Below are positions 10,311 to 22,000 of a stretch of 64,000 bases of DNA, piece after piece. The translations under genes were made by a program, and so were the position numbers. The stretch is from Chlorocebus sabaeus (taxonomy: Eukaryota > Chordata > Mammalia > Primates > Cercopithecidae). The notes under the pieces are model-generated. The model ran no database searches. It was not told where the DNA came from and was given only the letters and a program-made list of their open reading frames with translations. How positions within the stretch are numbered: position 1 is the first letter of the stretch; every line of letters starts with the position of its first letter. The stretch covers positions 86,123,447 to 86,187,446 of the forward strand of contig NC_132904.1 of NCBI RefSeq assembly GCF_047675955.1. The letters are read 5' to 3'.

Positions 10311-11370
10311 TAATGTGTCTCCTAGTTGTAACAGTTCATAAGTCTATGAATACTCCATGTTGCTAACAAGACCCTATCTCTCTGGCCACAGTTGTTTGCC
10401 CAGTTTTGGGCACATGATCCAAGCTGAACAAATGATTCTCTTCTCTGCAATTTTTGGACTTGGAACCAGAGATAGCAGCAGTTAGTAATCCTTTCTCTTT
10501 GGAGGTTAAATTGAAAGGTATACAACTTTAAAACTGCTTATAGTCAACTTTACTGCTAAGTTGAGAAAGTTTTAAAAGGAAGGGAAAAATAATGTGAGCA
10601 TTCAAGAAGAAGCAGAGATGAAATCCCAAGTCCCTGATGTCATGTGAGTTCTAGTGTTCACTACCTGTCACTAGATCTAGTATCCCTGGGGTACAAATAT
10701 AGCCCTCTCTTTTTTCTGGTTTGGTTTCCATAACATGACCTAGCATCTTTCCGATAAATTACTTTTTTCCCTGAGATCATTTTAATTGGATTTCTGTGTC
10801 TTTAAACTTGAGAAATCTTAAAAATCATAAGATAAAAAAGTTACATTTTAATCATTGTGGCTATATTTTTCTTGAGAAACGTTATTTAAATCTAACTTCC
10901 TCTTACATTTTTATATCACCTTATGATGACTGTCTGCTTACATTTTCATATGCTATCTGCCATTAACTCCATATAGTCAATGCAAAGGGGACATAATCCT
11001 GCTTTGTCTTTAGTGTGACATTTTTCAATTTTCAGGCAAATGGCAAATATTTCTCAAAAAGCTTTTGGTTTACAGGACATTCCTTCGATCTTTAATGTCA
11101 CATTCATATAATTTCATACTCAGTTATATTAATATACAGAGTAAGAATTATTTCTTTAGCTTTAAAAAATATTTCCTGAACATTTGGTGATGTAATGGAG
11201 CAATATACTATTAAAATGTAGCAACTGCAATCACATTAACACCAGTTATTTGTTTGAAAACAAATTCTTTAACTTCATATGTACACGAAATTATGCTATT
11301 GGTAAATTTAAAAGTTAGAGATCCAACACGATGCCATTTATATAACATGTGAAGAATGCCAGAGGCTGAG
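10311..11370. other. single-copy DNA, nothing recognised
   Basis: About 1 kb of ordinary AT-rich sequence. No repeat family, exon with paired splice signals, or RNA gene was recognised. Confidence 0.45.
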
Positions 11371-11374
11371 ATGT

Positions 11375-11500
11375 CTTGTCATAGCACATCTAGTACTGAT
11401 TATGTAACTTAGATTAAATCCTTTTACCTTTCAAGGGTTCCAATTTCTTTTCTTCTGCAAGGTGGTATTAATATCACCTATCCCCTTCAAAAACTTTTTG
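11375..11500 (+). repeat. possible MIR fragment
   Basis: GATTATGTAACTTAGATTAAATCC, then CCAATTTCTTTTCTTCTGC, follows the MIR order (gtgacc..aagt..cctcag..catctg) loosely. Very diverged, low confidence. Confidence 0.35.
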
Positions 11501-11859
11501 TAAAGGAGCTCAGGCAGCAGTGGGATACGACGGAAGATTTATATTATTAATTTTTTAGTAGCATAGAGAGTTACCCAAATATTTTAAATTTCAATAATAT
11601 AAAAACAATTCTGTAGTTCTGATAAACTATTCTTATACATTTCATTCTCAATGATGATATATAAGATAGATCTAGAAGATTAAGTCACAGGATACACAGG
11701 AAAATTTGATTTAAAAATATCTAATGTATGAGCCAATTTTCTTAAGCCATTTACATATCTCGCTGAAAAATAGAATGCTGGAAAGGGCTCAGATAAAGGA
11801 TTTAGATAAAGAAATCCAAGCAAGAGTTACTATTTGAAGATCTTTTATTATGATTCAGG
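11501..11859. other. single-copy DNA, nothing recognised
   Basis: AT-rich sequence without recognised repeats or coding signals. Confidence 0.4.
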
Positions 11860-12030
11860 AGCTTTACAAATATTGCTTGCCATTTGACAAATAACTCAGA
11901 AAGATAAGAAATATTATCTCAACTTCACACAGAAGGAAATTGAGATTAGAAAGATTAAATCATTTGCCAAATTTATATAGCTAGTTAATCACTGACCTGG
12001 GATTCAGCTCCTCTCCAACTCATTATGGCT
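11860..12030 (-). repeat. MIR
   Basis: Antisense MIR wording: TATTATCTCAACTTCACACAG, AAGGAAATTGAGATTAGAAAG, ATAGCTAGTTAATCACTGACC, GGGATTCAGCTCC. The order of blocks is correct for a reverse-complemented MIR core. Confidence 0.65.
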
Positions 12031-12514
12031 ACAGAGAACAACATTTTTCTATTCTGCAACACAGCACTGCTCCCCTAGACATCGCCAGCTATGCCTTATC
12101 CTCTGAAATGAGTTTATAATTTTTTTGGAGTACATGAATAATTAATGAAATAATTCATATGTACATAAATTAATTGATATATTAATAAAATATATAAAAA
12201 CAAATCCAGAAAATTTTTCTATTCTAAGGATTATACAATACTCTAAGAATCAAGGAGTGTGTATGATTTTGTTATCAGTACATTGCACATTTCTAAGGCA
12301 AAGTTTAAAATTATTTATGCACATCTGTCAATTTTTTGGAACTTTGCATGTTGAAGTTTGGATTTTTCAGGTATCCAATACCATATGTTTTCTTGGGGCC
12401 CTAGGAGGTGAGTTTTTGTGGCTCATGTCAGTTTTTTGAGTTAGGCAATCCAAGCTTGCTCTTTCAGAAGTATATGTTGGGAATTTTTACATGTGCATTA
12501 TTTTCCAAGTTATT
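12031..12514. other. single-copy AT-rich DNA
   Basis: No recognised feature. A run of TAATTAATTGATATATTAATAA-like sequence lies at 12140-12200. Confidence 0.4.
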
Positions 12515-12523
12515 ATTTAAATC

Positions 12524-12822
12524 TTTTTTTTCTTTTTTTTTTTTTTTAGATGGAGTCTCACTCTGTTGCCAGGCTGGAGTGCAGTGGTGCAATCTCGGCT
12601 CACTGTAATCTCTGCCTCCCGGGTTCAAGCAATTCACCTGCCTCAGCTTCCGGAGTAGCTGGGACTACAGGTGCCCACCACCACACCCAGTTAATTTTTG
12701 TAGTTTTAGTAGAGAAGCGGTTTCACCATGTTGGCCAGGATGGTCTCCATCTCTTGACCTCATGATCCTCCTGCCTCGGCCTCCCTAAGGAGGCCTCCCT
12801 CGGATTATAGGCGTTGTGGCCC
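12524..12822 (-). mobile_element. AluS with rearranged 5' end
   Basis: Poly-T then GATGGAGTCTCACTCTGTTG to CTCATGATCCTCCTGCC. The Alu 5' end is scrambled: GGCCTCCCTAAGGAGGCCTCCC repeats a segment before GGATTATAGGCG. Perfect flanking duplication ATTTAAATC at 12515-12523 and 12823-12831. Confidence 0.93.
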
Positions 12823-13129
12823 ATTTAAATCATTTCTAATAGATAAAGCTACAATTTACCATTAATACTCTCAACAACCCTAAAATATAGTCACTTTACA
12901 TATAGATAAACTAATATATGGAAAGCTTATTCTACATGAGATAATACAGCTTGTAAATTAAATCAGTTAATAAGACAAACTTTCTGACTCCAAGGTGAAG
13001 ATTCCATAGCCACAAACAACCTCAATTAATGTTGAATTCATAGATATATTGAGGTCAACAGGAAAAATGTGTAAAAAAGATGCAAATGCATTAAATCAGA
13101 TTTAATAACTATTCCTGTGGGTATAATCT

Positions 13130-13845
13130 AGCAATTGTGTATATTACATTGTAATATGAATATGTATTTCTTTGAAAAACTATGCCCATACAAGAAACTT
13201 CACGAGTCTCTTTAGCAGCTTTATTCCTAATTGCCAAGACTGAGAAACAGTCAAGATGTCCTTCAATGGGTGAATGAATAAACAAATTGCAGCACTTACA
13301 TACAATGAAATGTTATTTAGCAATAAAATAAATGAACTATCCAGCCATGAAAAGACATAGAACCTGAGTTTCATATTTTTAAGTGAAAGAAGCCAATCTG
13401 AAAAAGCTACCTACCATATGATTACAACTGTACGACAATCTTGGAAAGAGCAAGAAATGGAGATAGTAAAAAGACAATTGGTTTTCCAGAGTTCATGGAA
13501 GAAAGGGATGGAGGAATAGGTGGAGCACAGGGAAGTTTTCGGACATTAAAACTATTTTGTAGGATACTGTGATGAATACATGCCATTATTCATTTATCAA
13601 AAACTCATAGAATGCACAACACCAAGCCTAAATCCTGATGTAAACTATGGACTTTGGGTAATAATGGTGTGTCTGTGTATGTTCATCAATTGTAGTGAAT
13701 GTACCACTCTGGTGGGGGATGTGGATAACTGGGAAGGCTATGCATGTGTGGGGACAGAGAGTGTGTGGGAAATCTCTGTACCTTCTGCTCAATTTTGCTG
13801 TGGACCTAAAACTACTTTTAAAAAAAGTCTATTTAAAGAAAAAAA
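13130..13845 (+). repeat. L1M (L1MC/L1ME grade) 3' end
   Basis: Sequence runs from GTCCTTCAATGGGTGAATGAATAA through AACTCATAGAATGCACAAC to the terminal wording CTGCTCAATTTTGCTGTGGACC and an A-rich end. This is the 3' end of an old L1; no frame survives. Confidence 0.75.
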
Positions 13846-14070
13846 TAGCCATAGAATATACTACATAAAGAGTGAACCTATCCGTAAACTAAGGACCTTA
13901 GTTAATAATATATAAAATTAGTTTATCAACTGTAACAAATGTATCATACTAATGTAAAAGATTAATAATAGGGGAAACTGTAGGGAGTGAAGGGGTATAG
14001 GGAACTTCATACTTCCTGCTCATTTTTATCTATAAATCTAAAGCTGCTTTAAAAAATAAAGCCAATTAAT
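13846..14070 (+). repeat. second L1M 3' end directly downstream
   Basis: A second copy of the same kind of L1 3' UTR: GTAACAAATGTATCATACTAATG, AATAATAGGGGAAACTG, CTGCTCATTTTTATCTATAAA and AAAATAAAGCC. It is diverged from the copy just upstream, so it is probably an independent old insertion into its tail. Confidence 0.65.
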
Positions 14071-14121
14071 TCAAAAATGCAGTAGATGCATATGATGTTG
14101 ATATTGTGAGTATACACCTAT

Positions 14122-14163
14122 AGAAATTGCCTTTGTCTGGACAATTCAGTAAATGCTCCAAGG
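14122..14163 (+). repeat. local direct repeat, copy 1
   Basis: Begins AGAAATTGCCTTTGTCTGG and ends AAATGCTCCAAGG. The copy at 15168-15209 differs at one position (ACAATTC here, AGAATTC there). I do not recognise it as an interspersed repeat. Confidence 0.8.
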
Positions 14164-14452
14164 TCAAATGAAAAAAAAAAAGACTGTTTAGAAGATATGC
14201 AAATTGATTATGTCATGTGAAATAAAACTTCCAGAGACTGTAAGAATCACATATTTAAAAAATGCTTACATTGCAGTGAAGGTGATATATCCTGGGAAAT
14301 GATCATGATGACTTTAAATGTAGCTCTAGAGAAGATAAAGATCTTGATGGGGGGTTTTGTATAAGAGTTTGAGTAAGTTGTATCATGTATTAAGAGTGAG
14401 ATGAAAAAACATGCTATTTCTTAATAATTTTGTTATTTGAAAAAATGTGCTA

Positions 14453-14752
14453 TTTATTTATTTATGCACTTATTTTGAGATAGGGTCTCTGTCACCGAGG
14501 CTGAGCACAGTGACATGATCATAGCTCACTGAAGCCTTGACCTCCTGGGCTCAAGTGATCCTCCCACCTCAGCCTCCTAAGGAGCTGGGACTACAGGTGT
14601 GCTCCATCACACCTTGCTAATTTTAGTTTTTGTAGATATGAGGTCTCACTATGTTGGCCAGGCTAGTCTGGAACTTCTGCATGTAAGTGATCCTCCTCCC
14701 TAGGCTTCCTGAAGTGCAAGCATTACATGTGTGAGCTACTGAGCTCAGCTCA
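14453..14752 (-). mobile_element. AluJ
   Basis: TTTATTTATTTATG tail then GAGATAGGGTCTCTGTCACC, GATCATAGCTCACTGAAGCC, and TGTGAGCTACTGAGCTCAGC. Diverged J-type Alu in reverse orientation. Confidence 0.9.
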
Positions 14753-15167
14753 AAATATGTGGTTTAAATATGTAAATGTAACTAATTTAATAAACTAAGA
14801 ATTAAACCTAGTTATTAGCTAACCTCATAAACATTAAACTGATAAGTGAATGTATATTATTCTAAGGCAAGATCGTTTGATTAGTAAAATTCTCGTTGGG
14901 AATATGGAGGCTCACTCTATTTGGGGAATTATATTAAAGCATTCATGGTATTTTTTTAAGTGCTTATCATATATTAGGCTCTGGGTTAGGTATTGTAAGG
15001 CAGATACAAAATAATCACCAAGATATGGTTCCTGCACAGAGTCCCTAAATTGCGATTCTGTGATAGGGATTGAATGGAAATAATTGAAGTGTAACTCTAG
15101 TCACTGTTCAATGTTTATGAACAGTTCCTGTGAAACATGGAATTTATTATGCCAGTCTAAAGGAAGG
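14753..15167. other. single-copy DNA, nothing recognised
   Basis: No recognised repeat or coding signal. TTAAGTGCTTATCATATATTAGG near 14955 is MIR-like but too short to call. Confidence 0.4.
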
Positions 15168-15209
15168 AGAAATTGCCTTTGTCTGGAGAATTCAGTAAAT
15201 GCTCCAAGG
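15168..15209 (+). repeat. local direct repeat, copy 2
   Basis: 41 of 42 bases match 14122-14163. The copy is followed by AGAAAAC, repeating the AGAAA with which the unit begins, as microhomology at the junction would leave. Confidence 0.8.
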
Positions 15210-15609
15210 AGAAAACAATATTTTTGACAGCCTTCAATGGATTTGAAAAATGGAGAGGAAAAGATGAAAATTTTAGGTTGAAAGAAATTCCATAAGTACA
15301 AATAAAAGTGCAGAAAATAATAAATTGTGTCTGAAGGTTGACAGGTAAGTGAGTAATTTGGTTAGAGCACAAGAATCTGAGTATGAAGTGGAGGGGAGAA
15401 TTCTTACGGAAATGGTAGATGTGAGTAAGTCATGTGGTGGATTCACAGAGAGATAAAGCATAGTCCTTTTTCAATTAGCAATAGATGGGGAGATAGTAAA
15501 ACGATTAAGAGTTTCTGAGCAAGAGTTATCCCTTAAAAAACTCAATGTTATTCTTCAGTTTTGTGATAATAGAACTTATCTTACTACGTTACACTTTATC
15601 AGGTCCTTT
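15210..15609. other. single-copy DNA, nothing recognised
   Basis: Ordinary AT-rich sequence. Overlapping minus-strand frames here have no recognisable protein content. Confidence 0.4.
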
Positions 15610-15735
15610 TGTCCTCTAGACTGTGAGATTCTCAAGGGCAGATGTCATGTTTTATTCATCTTGTTATTTTCAGCACATAATATATAACTGGTACACAGTG
15701 TAAGAACTATAAATGCTTATTAATAAATAATTGAA
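15610..15735 (+). repeat. L2 3' end
   Basis: CTCTAGACTGTGAGATTCTCAAGGGCAG, CATGTTTTATTCATC, CAGCACATAATATATAACTGG and AATGCTTATTAATAAATAATTGA follow the L2 3'-UTR order. Confidence 0.7.
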
Positions 15736-15964
15736 TTGTCTTTCTTAAACACTTTTAATATAATTTTGAGAACTTAGAAATATTGGTTTGAAAATACTCA
15801 AATCTGAGTCAATTCTAATAACGACTGACTTACTACCTCTGATTGGAGTCTTCTAACCCTCCATGTCAGACATCTGGCGTTGATAGGAAAGGGACAAGGG
15901 AAGGAATTAAAAGGTCATAGTTTAAAGAGACTTAGCCCCTAATAAACATATTACTGCTTTACTT

Positions 15965-16870
15965 TAAAAAATTCCCACATTATTGAGGTATGATCTACAT
16001 ACAAAATGCTGTACATATTTAATGCATATAACCTGATAAGTTTGGAGGTAACTATATACCCATAAAATCATGACCACAATCTATGCCATAAACTTATCTA
16101 TCACCTCCATAAGTTTCCTTTATTTATTTTTTCTTTCTTGAATTTTTTTTTCTTTTGCTGGAGTACTTGACATAAGATATACCCTTGAAAGCAAACTTTT
16201 AAGTATACAATACAGCATTGTTAACTATAGGCCATACACTGTACAGTAGATCTCCAAAACTTATTCATCTTGCATGACTAAAACAATTTGGTACCCTTTG
16301 ACCAATACTTCCCCATTTCTCCCTCCTTCTAGGCCCTGTCAGCCACTATTCTAGTCTCTGGTTCTATTAGGTTGACTATTTTAGATTTCTCATAAAAGTT
16401 GGGGTCATTCAGTGTTTGTTCTGGCTTATTTCACTTAGAATGTTCTCTAGATTCATCCATGTTGTCACAAATAGCAAATTTCCTTTATTTTTAAGGCTGA
16501 GTAATATTCCATTATATATATATATACACACACACACATATATATACACACATGTATACACACACTATATATTCCATATTTTCTTTATCAATTCATCTGT
16601 TGAGGGATATTTAGATTGTTTCCATATCGTGGCTATTGTGAATAATGCTGCAATAATGAACATGAAAGTACAGATATCTCTCCAAGATCCTGATTTCAAT
16701 TTCATTGAATATATACCCAGAAATGGGATTGTTGGATCAAATAATTCTATTTTTAACTTTCTGAGGAATCTCCATACTGTTTTCCTTAGTAGCTGCACTA
16801 ATTTACATTCCCACCAAGAGTGTACAAGTGTATTCTCCACATTCTCACCAAAGGTCGTCTTCGAACTACT
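15965..16870 (-). repeat. old L1 3' region, antisense
   Basis: Antisense L1 phrases in order: TTATTGAGGTATGATCTACAT, TCACTTAGAATGTTCTCTAG, CATTCATCCATGTTGTCAC-like, TGGCTATTGTGAATAATGCTGC, CCCAGAAATGGGATTGTTGG, CCCACCAAGAGTGTACAAG. The open frames on both strands through 16416-16907 are relics of this element and are not genes. A TA/CA microsatellite lies inside. Confidence 0.85.
16512..16575 (+). repeat. (TA)n(CA)n microsatellite
   Basis: Alternating TATATA and ACACAC blocks, grown at the GTAATATTCCATTATATA position of the antisense L1, a common seed for such repeats. Confidence 0.9.
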
Positions 16871-16879
16871 GCTTTTCTT

Positions 16880-18165
16880 TAAACTCACTGTCCTCCCAAT
16901 ATACTAGACCTGGTAACTAGATATTTGGATTGTTTCTTGTGCCTAAAAAGTCTTTGTGACACGTCTGTGACCCCAGCTCCTCTAAGACTGCGCCTTATTT
17001 TGCTTCTCCAGGTTCCCTCCTTAAAGTTTAACCTTGAAACTCAGGGCAGTGCCTGCAATCCAGTGAGCTACCTGCTGCCAGGTGTCCTTCAGGCATTTCT
17101 CCTGGAATCCTGAATGTTGTTGTTGGAATTTGTCTCTATGCCCTCCTCAAACCTCCTTATCAGGACACTGCTCTGAATACTACATTCTGTCCTTCAGACT
17201 GTCCTTCCCCTCAGCATCTGCTATTCAGTTTCTATAAGCAGCGCCTGTTCCTCCTATATAGGAAGACTTTGTTCTAGGTCTGGTCCCAGCCTGCTATAAA
17301 TAACTGAGTCACATACAAGCAACTTCAAAAATATTACTGAATATAACATTAAAATAATCCACATTTTAAAATTAAAAATACACAATCAAAATAACACCAC
17401 TTCTTTTATTCTGTCTTATCAAACTAGCATAGCAGTATAATTTATCTTTTTACATTACAAACAATGGCCAAAATGATCAGAAAATACATACTTGAAGTTA
17501 ATTACTTTTACAAATATGATAAGATGTCTTGGAGAAATAAGAAGGAATTTCTGCCACAACCCATTCTGATGTCTGAGAAAAAAAAAGAGTTGTCCTCAGC
17601 ACTGCATAAACTCAGGGGAAACTTAATATTGTTTATTTTTAACATTTCCAGTGGTTATTAACTAACAGACTGTCAGTGCTGGAAGAGACTTTAGAGGTCA
17701 GCAATAATTTCTTCTTTGAATGGGATAAGTGCAGTAACCTTATAACTCTTTAAAAATAAAATGGATTAGCTAAACTAATTCCCTTTCCACATTGAAATGC
17801 TATGCAATATATTTGAAAAATCTTTATTGCTTTCATTCCAGTGGTAACAAACAGAAAGTTTTCCTTGCCTTAATTGTTTGTCAGCCTTGTTATTATCAAA
17901 GATTTATCCTAAAAAGAGCATCAAATATTTTCTAACAAAAATTATACTTCTGTGGATTTTCTATAATAAGTTATCCCCTTAATTAAGACTTTACTACCTA
18001 GCAATGGGAAAAACTTCAGTCATCGCTATCCCCGTGGTAACATTACACATTACAACGTTACCACATCTCTGTGGTAACATTACTCTAGGAATTTCACTGA
18101 TCCCTCTAAGGTCTGTCTCTTTACCTGAGTAAACATTCTGAGGGTCGCATCTTTGTTTAACCAGG
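16880..18165. other. single-copy DNA
   Basis: Includes a relatively GC-richer patch at 16940-17300 without recognised repeat identity, and AT-rich DNA after it. No paired splice signals flanking a convincing frame were found by eye. Confidence 0.4.
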
Positions 18166-18240
18166 ACTACTACTGCGCTTTGCACATGGCAGTGGTTCAA
18201 TAAATATTTTTTAAAAGAAATAATAGAGGAATGGATAAAT
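18166..18240 (+). repeat. L2/MIR 3' end trace
   Basis: GCACATGGCAGTGGTTCAATAAATATT followed by GAATGGATAAATGAATG has the ending of L2/MIR elements. Confidence 0.4.
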
Positions 18241-18429
18241 GAATGCAACCTAAAAGATAGGTAAATAATTATTTGTATCAACACACAACTGACTGTATAT
18301 CTGAAATTGAGTAATGGTTTAAAATCATTGATGCCTTTGAAAAATAACCTGACTTTCACATTCTTACTTTCCTTCTGTTATTACTATCGTAAGAGTAAGG
18401 CAAGCCAAACACAGTCTCTCCTCTTGGGT

Positions 18430-18580
18430 AGTGAATTCCTACTCATTCTTCCTAGGATAAAGCTTTGATTCTTCGTAAAGTCTTTCTCATTCCCTCAGGC
18501 AGAACTTTTATTTCCATTTCTCTTATTACTTATTACATTGTATTATCATTTTCTCCTCTGGAATTATCTAGGCCTTAAGT
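18430..18580 (+). repeat. L2 fragment
   Basis: CCTACTCATTCTTCCTAGG, AAAGTCTTTCTCATTCCCTC, and TATTACTTATTACATTGTATT follow the order of the L2 3' half. Confidence 0.5.
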
Positions 18581-19784
18581 GAAAACTAAATATGAGAGTC
18601 TTTATATATCACCCAAGGTTGTTCACTGTGTTTCTGTACCTCTAGATTTAAATGTCCTGCCCCTGATCACATTCCCTGTGCTTATAGATATCATTCCTTG
18701 TGCTCATAGATACACATATATGACATTTTTACCAGGTTTGCACCATAATAAACCATTTAAATGAACTCATTTTACTTTTTAACTCTGTCATGTCAACAAC
18801 TACTATTAAAATGTCGTAACACGTTTGAAGTGTGTGGTAAATAAATTTGTGTGTGTAGCACAGATAATAAATATACTGCAGAGCTTAGACAGTTTAATTT
18901 ACATGAGATCCAAACAGTTTGAATGTCAGTTAGCAATGAACAACTTTAAGCAGGCTGTGGTAACTATAATGCTTATAGGGAAACAATGAATGTTTTATAT
19001 TCTAAAAAGTGCAGCCTATTTTACTTTGTCCTAAGTAAAAATGTGTAGTTCAAGAATTGAGCATTTGAAATTCTCCCAAATAAAATTCTCTACCTGAAAA
19101 AGAATGACTAAAGATAGATAAGATAATGTATATACATATCTTGATATATATTTCTGCTTGTAGAGAGAGATCATTCTATCACTCATCTATCTAGATGCTA
19201 TACTGTGAAATGAAATGATAGATTGCTCATATACAATGATTATCTCCATTTTTGGTTTGTGGTCTAGTAATCCTTGGGATATACAAGGCTTTGTAGCCTA
19301 GAGGTGTTAAGTTCTTTTTGGTATAATTACTTCTATTTATCCAGTAATGTCGTCAGGCTTAGGATCCCAACCAGGGCCTCACCATTATCAGGTGGGCAAA
19401 TTTTGTATTGTCAGGTTTCAGGCATCACCTGAGGCATTAGCCTACACCGGCTCTTATAGAACCTGACACCATGATTCTTTAGATATCATTAGCCCTTTTA
19501 GTTATGCTTAGAAATTCTTAGTCACTGCCCCAAATATAAGATTTTCAGTTTGACCACCTTCTGGTAGCCATTCTCATATTGCTCAATGCTGCTCCTCCTG
19601 GACACACTCAATTTCTTCTGCTTCCTCTCTTACCTCTCTTAAAATTCACCAGACCTTCTAAAATCCACTGTCTGTGGTAAACTCCTCTTCATGTTCTCCA
19701 CTAGACACAAAATTCTTTTCTAATTCCTTGCATTAATTATATCCTAGCATATACTAGAAGACAGTAGTTTGTCTGCAAACTTCT
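18581..19784. other. single-copy DNA, nothing recognised
   Basis: About 1.2 kb of AT-rich sequence without a recognisable repeat, exon or RNA gene. Confidence 0.45.
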
Positions 19785-20006
19785 AGAGCATGGTTAAGCA
19801 AGCTTTCCCCATAAAAGGCCACACAGTAAATATTTCAGGCTTTGTGGACCATATGGTTTTTGTTGCAATTAATCAACTCTGCCACTGCAGCACAAAAACA
19901 GCCATAGACAATGTATAAATTAATGAGTGTTGCTGTGTTTCAATGAAATTTCATTTACAAAATAAGCAGCAGGCCAGATTTAAGGACCATGGAGATCAGC
20001 CCCTGC
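19785..20006 (+). mobile_element. non-autonomous hAT-Charlie element (MER33/MER58-like)
   Basis: AAAGGCCACACAGTAAATATTT, CAGGCTTTGTGGACCATATGG, AACTCTGCCACTGCAGC, AGCCATAGACAATGTATAAAT and the closing GATCAGCCCCTG match a well-known hAT MITE. No transposase. The exact family name is from memory and may be off. Confidence 0.75.
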
Positions 20007-20630
20007 TTTACAGTAGAGAGTGTCCATCCTCCCATATGCCTTGTTTCACGAAAGCAAACGGTCAAGTCAGAAATCTTAACTTTCCAGTTCATTGCACCCC
20101 CATCCTTGTGTAAGTCATCCTTTATCCCATTCACATCACTGTTCTTTACCAATTTCTTGGTCACTCTTGAACATATTTTAAAGAATCTGGAGACTGATTC
20201 ACACTATTCCTCTGAACCCAAGGCCTATCTACTATCTGAAATTTCTATGACAATCACCAAATATCCACATTTCCAAATTCAACAATAATATTTCACAACA
20301 TTTAATTCTTTGTTCACCTCAACTCTGATTATCTCACAATCCGTCTTGTCTACCCTTACTTATGACAGTATTTTGGATCATGTCGTCAAAATGCAGTGCT
20401 CTAGAACAGAACATTAAACTGCTGACAGAATATAATAATTTATAATACTCTGTCACTACAACCTCCTTTTATTCCAGTTATTCTCATTCCTTTATCTCTA
20501 CCAAAACGTTCATTCAAATTAATTAAGCTTTCATTCTTTTGACTTCTCAATTTTATCCCAAAATGTTCTATTTCATCTGTCTCTACTTCTTTTTCTACTC
20601 AACTGAAGCCCTATAATAGTAGCAGTCACA
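20007..20630. other. single-copy DNA, nothing recognised
   Basis: Ordinary AT-rich sequence with no recognised features. Confidence 0.4.
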
Positions 20631-20634
20631 ATTT

Positions 20635-20815
20635 ATTGAGTACTTATTAAGTGTCAGACACTATGCTAAGTATTTCACATGCATTATATGATGTCAGTTC
20701 TCACAACTCTATGAGGTAGGTACCAATATCTTCAGAGGAGGCAAATGTGACTTTGAGAAATTTATTGAATCATCCAATTAAGTGTCAGAGTTAGCTTTGA
20801 GTATGGGCCTGCCAA
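20635..20815 (-). repeat. MIR
   Basis: TTATTGAGTACTTATTAAGTG, CAGACACTATGCTAAGTATT, CTCACAACTCTATGAGGTAGG and GTGTCAGAGTTAGC are a clear reverse-complemented MIR. Confidence 0.8.
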
Positions 20816-20859
20816 ACACTAAAGTGCATTATGCAAAATAACACAAGCAACTCATTTAA

Positions 20860-22000
20860 GTATTCTTAGTGCTTATTTGTGGCACTGGTAATATAGATCG
20901 AGAAGAAATGGACTACTTCTTCAAGAAGCTGAAGTTTAGTGGTAGAATCCTTCGTGCAACTAAATAAATACAATGCAACATCATGTGATAATAAAGAAAT
21001 GTTCAAATTAATATAATAGCAAATGGGAGAGAATGAACTTTCTTAAGAGACTCTTTGCAGATAAAACAACACTTCAGCTGGGCCTTAAAGAGTAATTTGA
21101 AACTTACTGGGTGGGAAAAAATTTAGAGTATTTCAGGAGGAAGAAAAATCATGTACATTGGTATGGAGATAGGCTTCAACTGGCATGGTCCTCTAATGTT
21201 AGATAACAAAGGTGAAAGGACTGGGCAAGTTAGGAGAGGAAACTAGCAGTTAAGTGAATGATAGATATTGCACAGATTCTATGGAATTTGTATGTTTTTT
21301 CTTAGAAAATCAAGAGAGTTTATTTAGTTCTATGTCCTAGCATACATATTAGAAAGAGGAAGCTCCCAAGATAATAAGAAAGGCAACATTTAGAAGCAAA
21401 GACACAGAAAAAATAATCAGAATTGTTGAGGAAAAAGACTGAATGGAGGGCTGGTACCCTATGGGGTCAGAGAAGAAAGAATGAATTCAAGACAAATGCC
21501 AGAAACTGAATTGTGAGAATTTAATATACTGTATGCAGTAATACAGAAGAGAGAGGATAGAGGCATCTCGATAGCTTAGATTTCTTTCCAAGGAGACTTA
21601 AAATGGTGATGCTACTATATAGGTACATTAATTAAGGAGATGGAAAACATTTTTTGTAAGAAGATAATGTACTAAATTTTAAAATGATGAGTTTCAGACA
21701 GTCCAGGGTTGGAAATTCTGAGATTCAAAAGTTATGAGTTTATTGGTAGGAACGGGTGATTTGAAAACAGACATGTGGAACAAAGGTGGGAGAGGGAAAG
21801 GATTCAGATGAACGCAATCTGGGGGAGGAAAACTACCAGGGCACAGAGGTACCCACAAAGCCAAGGGAAGGCAACATTATAAAAGGGAGTGGAAAAGAAA
21901 AGCATATGTCTCGAACAGGCCATAAACCAATAGATCCATGAGATTAGTGGCTTAGGGACAATTTCACTGGAATTTTGGAGGCAGAAATCAATTAATAATT
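20860..22000 (-). repeat. degraded L2 body, antisense
   Basis: Blocks in L2-antisense order: CTTCAGCTGGGCCTTAAAGAG, TTTCAGGAGGAAGAAAAATC, ATGGTGATGCTACTATATAG, AAAATGATGAGTTTCAGACAG. The reverse strand of such segments once encoded the CR1-clade reverse transcriptase of L2. Too decayed for any frame. Confidence 0.45.

Noticed and set aside
13130..14070. Tandem L1 3' ends as a recent duplication
   Set aside because: The two copies are only loosely similar, as two independent old insertions would be.
16416..16907. 163-codon plus-strand frame, the longest in the window
   Set aside because: It is the antisense strand of an old L1, with a TA/CA microsatellite inside; not a gene.
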